From NCBI GenBank assembly GCA_937898095.1, contig CALDKR010000114.1:1-14062 (forward strand): 14,062 nt of DNA, read 5' to 3'. Position 1 is the stretch's first letter. Each line of letters starts with the position of its first letter. The notes under the pieces were generated by a model. The model made no database searches and was not told the origin of the DNA. It was given only the letters and a program-made list of their open reading frames with translations. Below are positions 12,786 to 14,062 of this stretch, in pieces. Source of the stretch: an uncultured Rhodoluna sp. (GTDB lineage: Bacteria > Actinomycetota > Actinomycetes > Actinomycetales > Microbacteriaceae). A program made the position numbers and the translations under genes.

Positions 12786-14062
12786 ATGTCTGAAAAAGCA
12801 AACATTGGTGTTGTCGGTCTGGCCGTTATGGGCTCGAATTTGGCTCGCAACTTGGCTAGCCGCGAGGGCAACACCGTTGCTGTTTACAACCGTTCATATG
12901 AGCGCACCGAGCTTCTAATTAGCGAGCACCCAGAGGCTGGCTTTATCGCTAGTGAAACCATCGATGACTTTGTTGCATCGCTAGCCAAGCCACGCACCGC
13001 AATCATCATGGTTCAGGCTGGCAAGGGCACCGATGCCGTTATCGCCCAGCTAACTGAGCGTTTCGAGCCGGGCGACATCATTGTTGATGGCGGAAACGCA
13101 TTGTTCACCGACACTATTCGTCGCGAAAAAGAAGTTAGCGCAAAGGGCATTAACTTTGTTGGCGCCGGAATATCGGGCGGTGAAGAGGGAGCCCTAAAGG
13201 GCCCGTCGATCATGCCTGGTGGCTCAGCAGAGGCCTACAAGACCCTTGGTCCGATTCTTGCTTCAATCGCTGCGGTCGCCGAAGGCGAGCCTTGCGTCAC
13301 GCACGTTGGCACTGACGGCGCAGGTCACTTCGTGAAGATGATTCACAACGGAATCGAATATGCCGACATGCAGCTTATTGCCGAGGCATACGACATTCTT
13401 CGTCAAGCTGGCGGATATTCACCTGCTGAAATTGCCGAGATTTTCACTGAATGGAACAAGGGTGAGCTCGAGTCATTCTTGATCGAAATCACCGCTGAGG
13501 TTCTAAAGCAGGTTGACGCCAAAACCGGCAAGCCGCTGGTCGACGTAATTCTCGACCAGGCTGGCTCAAAGGGCACCGGAGTTTGGACAGTGCAGACCGC
13601 GCTGAACCTTGGAACTCCAGTTTCTGGCATTGCTGAAGCAGTGTTTGCTCGCTCACTTTCATCACAGGCAACTCAGCGCGCTGCCGTTAGCGGCTTGCCA
13701 GCAGATGCAACCGCATGGAGCATCGAAGACAAAGCAGCCTTTGTCGAAGATGTTCGCCGCGCGCTTTATGCTTCGAAGCTGGTTGCCTATTCTCAGGGAT
13801 TCGACGCAATCCGCGCAGGTGCGAAGGAATACAACTGGGACATCAACCTTGGAGCCGTTTCAAAGATTTGGCGAGGTGGCTGCATCATTCGCGCTCAGTT
13901 CTTGAACCGCATCGCTGACGCCTATGACACCAAGGCCGACCTTGAGTCTCTAATCTTCGACCCATACTTCAAGCAGGCAGTTGCAACCGCAGTTAGCTCA
14001 TGGCGCACCGTGGTTTCAAAGGCATCGCTTGCCGGCATTCCGATTCCGGCATTCGCCTCATC
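12786..14062 (+). CDS. gnd: 6-phosphogluconate dehydrogenase, decarboxylating (3' end outside window)
   Basis: The open frame runs from ATG to the window end, giving 425 residues of a family about 470-490 long. The enzyme oxidises 6-phosphogluconate to ribulose 5-phosphate and CO2, making NADPH in the pentose phosphate pathway. Visible motifs are the Rossmann GVVGLAVMGSNLARN (8-22), IIVDGGN, FVGAGISGGEEGALKGPSIMPGG and the catalytic region GAGHFVKMIHNGIEYADMQ, where Lys and Asn line the active site. The C-terminal helical domain shows WRGGCIIRAQFL. AAGGAA lies 5 bases before the ATG. The gene is divergent from hrpA; I see no convincing promoter boxes in the 119-bp gap. The C-terminal tail lies outside the window. 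Confidence 0.95.
   Translation, partial: MSEKANIGVVGLAVMGSNLARNLASREGNTVAVYNRSYERTELLISEHPEAGFIASETIDDFVASLAKPRTAIIMVQAGKGTDAVIAQLTERFEPGDIIVDGGNALFTDTIRREKEVSAKGINFVGAGISGGEEGALKGPSIMPGGSAEAYKTLGPILASIAAVAEGEPCVTHVGTDGAGHFVKMIHNGIEYADMQLIAEAYDILRQAGGYSPAEIAEIFTEWNKGELESFLIEITAEVLKQVDAKTGKPLVDVILDQAGSKGTGVWTVQTALNLGTPVSGIAEAVFARSLSSQATQRAAVSGLPADATAWSIEDKAAFVEDVRRALYASKLVAYSQGFDAIRAGAKEYNWDINLGAVSKIWRGGCIIRAQFLNRIADAYDTKADLESLIFDPYFKQAVATAVSSWRTVVSKASLAGIPIPAFAS

Noticed and set aside
1..14062. CRISPR arrays, insertion sequences, phage genes
   Set aside because: No regularly spaced repeats, transposase or integrase motifs, or terminal inverted repeats were seen.

Overview
The window is chromosomal DNA of moderate GC. 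It most resembles a small-genome, low-GC actinobacterium of the Microbacteriaceae (freshwater Luna-type lineage); this is inferred from protein style and architecture, not from a search. Supporting points are a class II tRNA-Ser of actinobacterial type, a DUF4287 and a DUF1801 protein of actinobacterial flavour, candidate leaderless genes, and an actinobacterial-style HrpA and Gnd. Nothing looks like phage, transposon or CRISPR.

Layout. (1) 1-84: 3' end of a tRNA-Ser with its terminator. (2) 101-819: a VapBC-type toxin-antitoxin pair behind two evenly spaced palindromes that overlap its promoter. (3) 872-2262: a DUF4287 protein translationally overlapping an MFS transporter. (4) 2366-3292: an arsenate reductase-like protein with a strong terminator, then a DUF1801 protein whose own terminator hairpin includes its stop codon. 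(5) 3388-9515: a sugar or cyclitol locus. It has an inositol 2-dehydrogenase-like enzyme (iolG) and a LacI-family regulator on the plus strand, and a convergent CUT2 ABC transporter operon (lipoprotein, double ATPase, permease) on the minus strand. (6) 9553-12666: an HrpA-type DEAH helicase with a shortened C-terminus, minus strand. (7) 12786 to the window end: 6-phosphogluconate dehydrogenase, cut by the window edge.

The most interesting part is the 260-bp convergent intergenic region 5500-5760. It carries an exact second copy of the palindrome found upstream of iolG (AACTAGCACGAGCTAGTT, with a central CG as in LacI-family operators). That copy is followed by a short hairpin and a strong plus-strand terminator, although no gene lies downstream in that direction. 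This is the layout of a regulator-controlled small RNA of about 110 nt. The segment 5629-5648 of this putative RNA is also complementary to the probable 5' leader of the ABC transporter mRNA (minus strand, 9481-9464). All 18 target bases can pair, leaving two single-base bulges in the small RNA. The model is that one LacI-type repressor controls the catabolic gene, itself and a small RNA, and the small RNA acts on the matching importer. This is inferred from sequence only.
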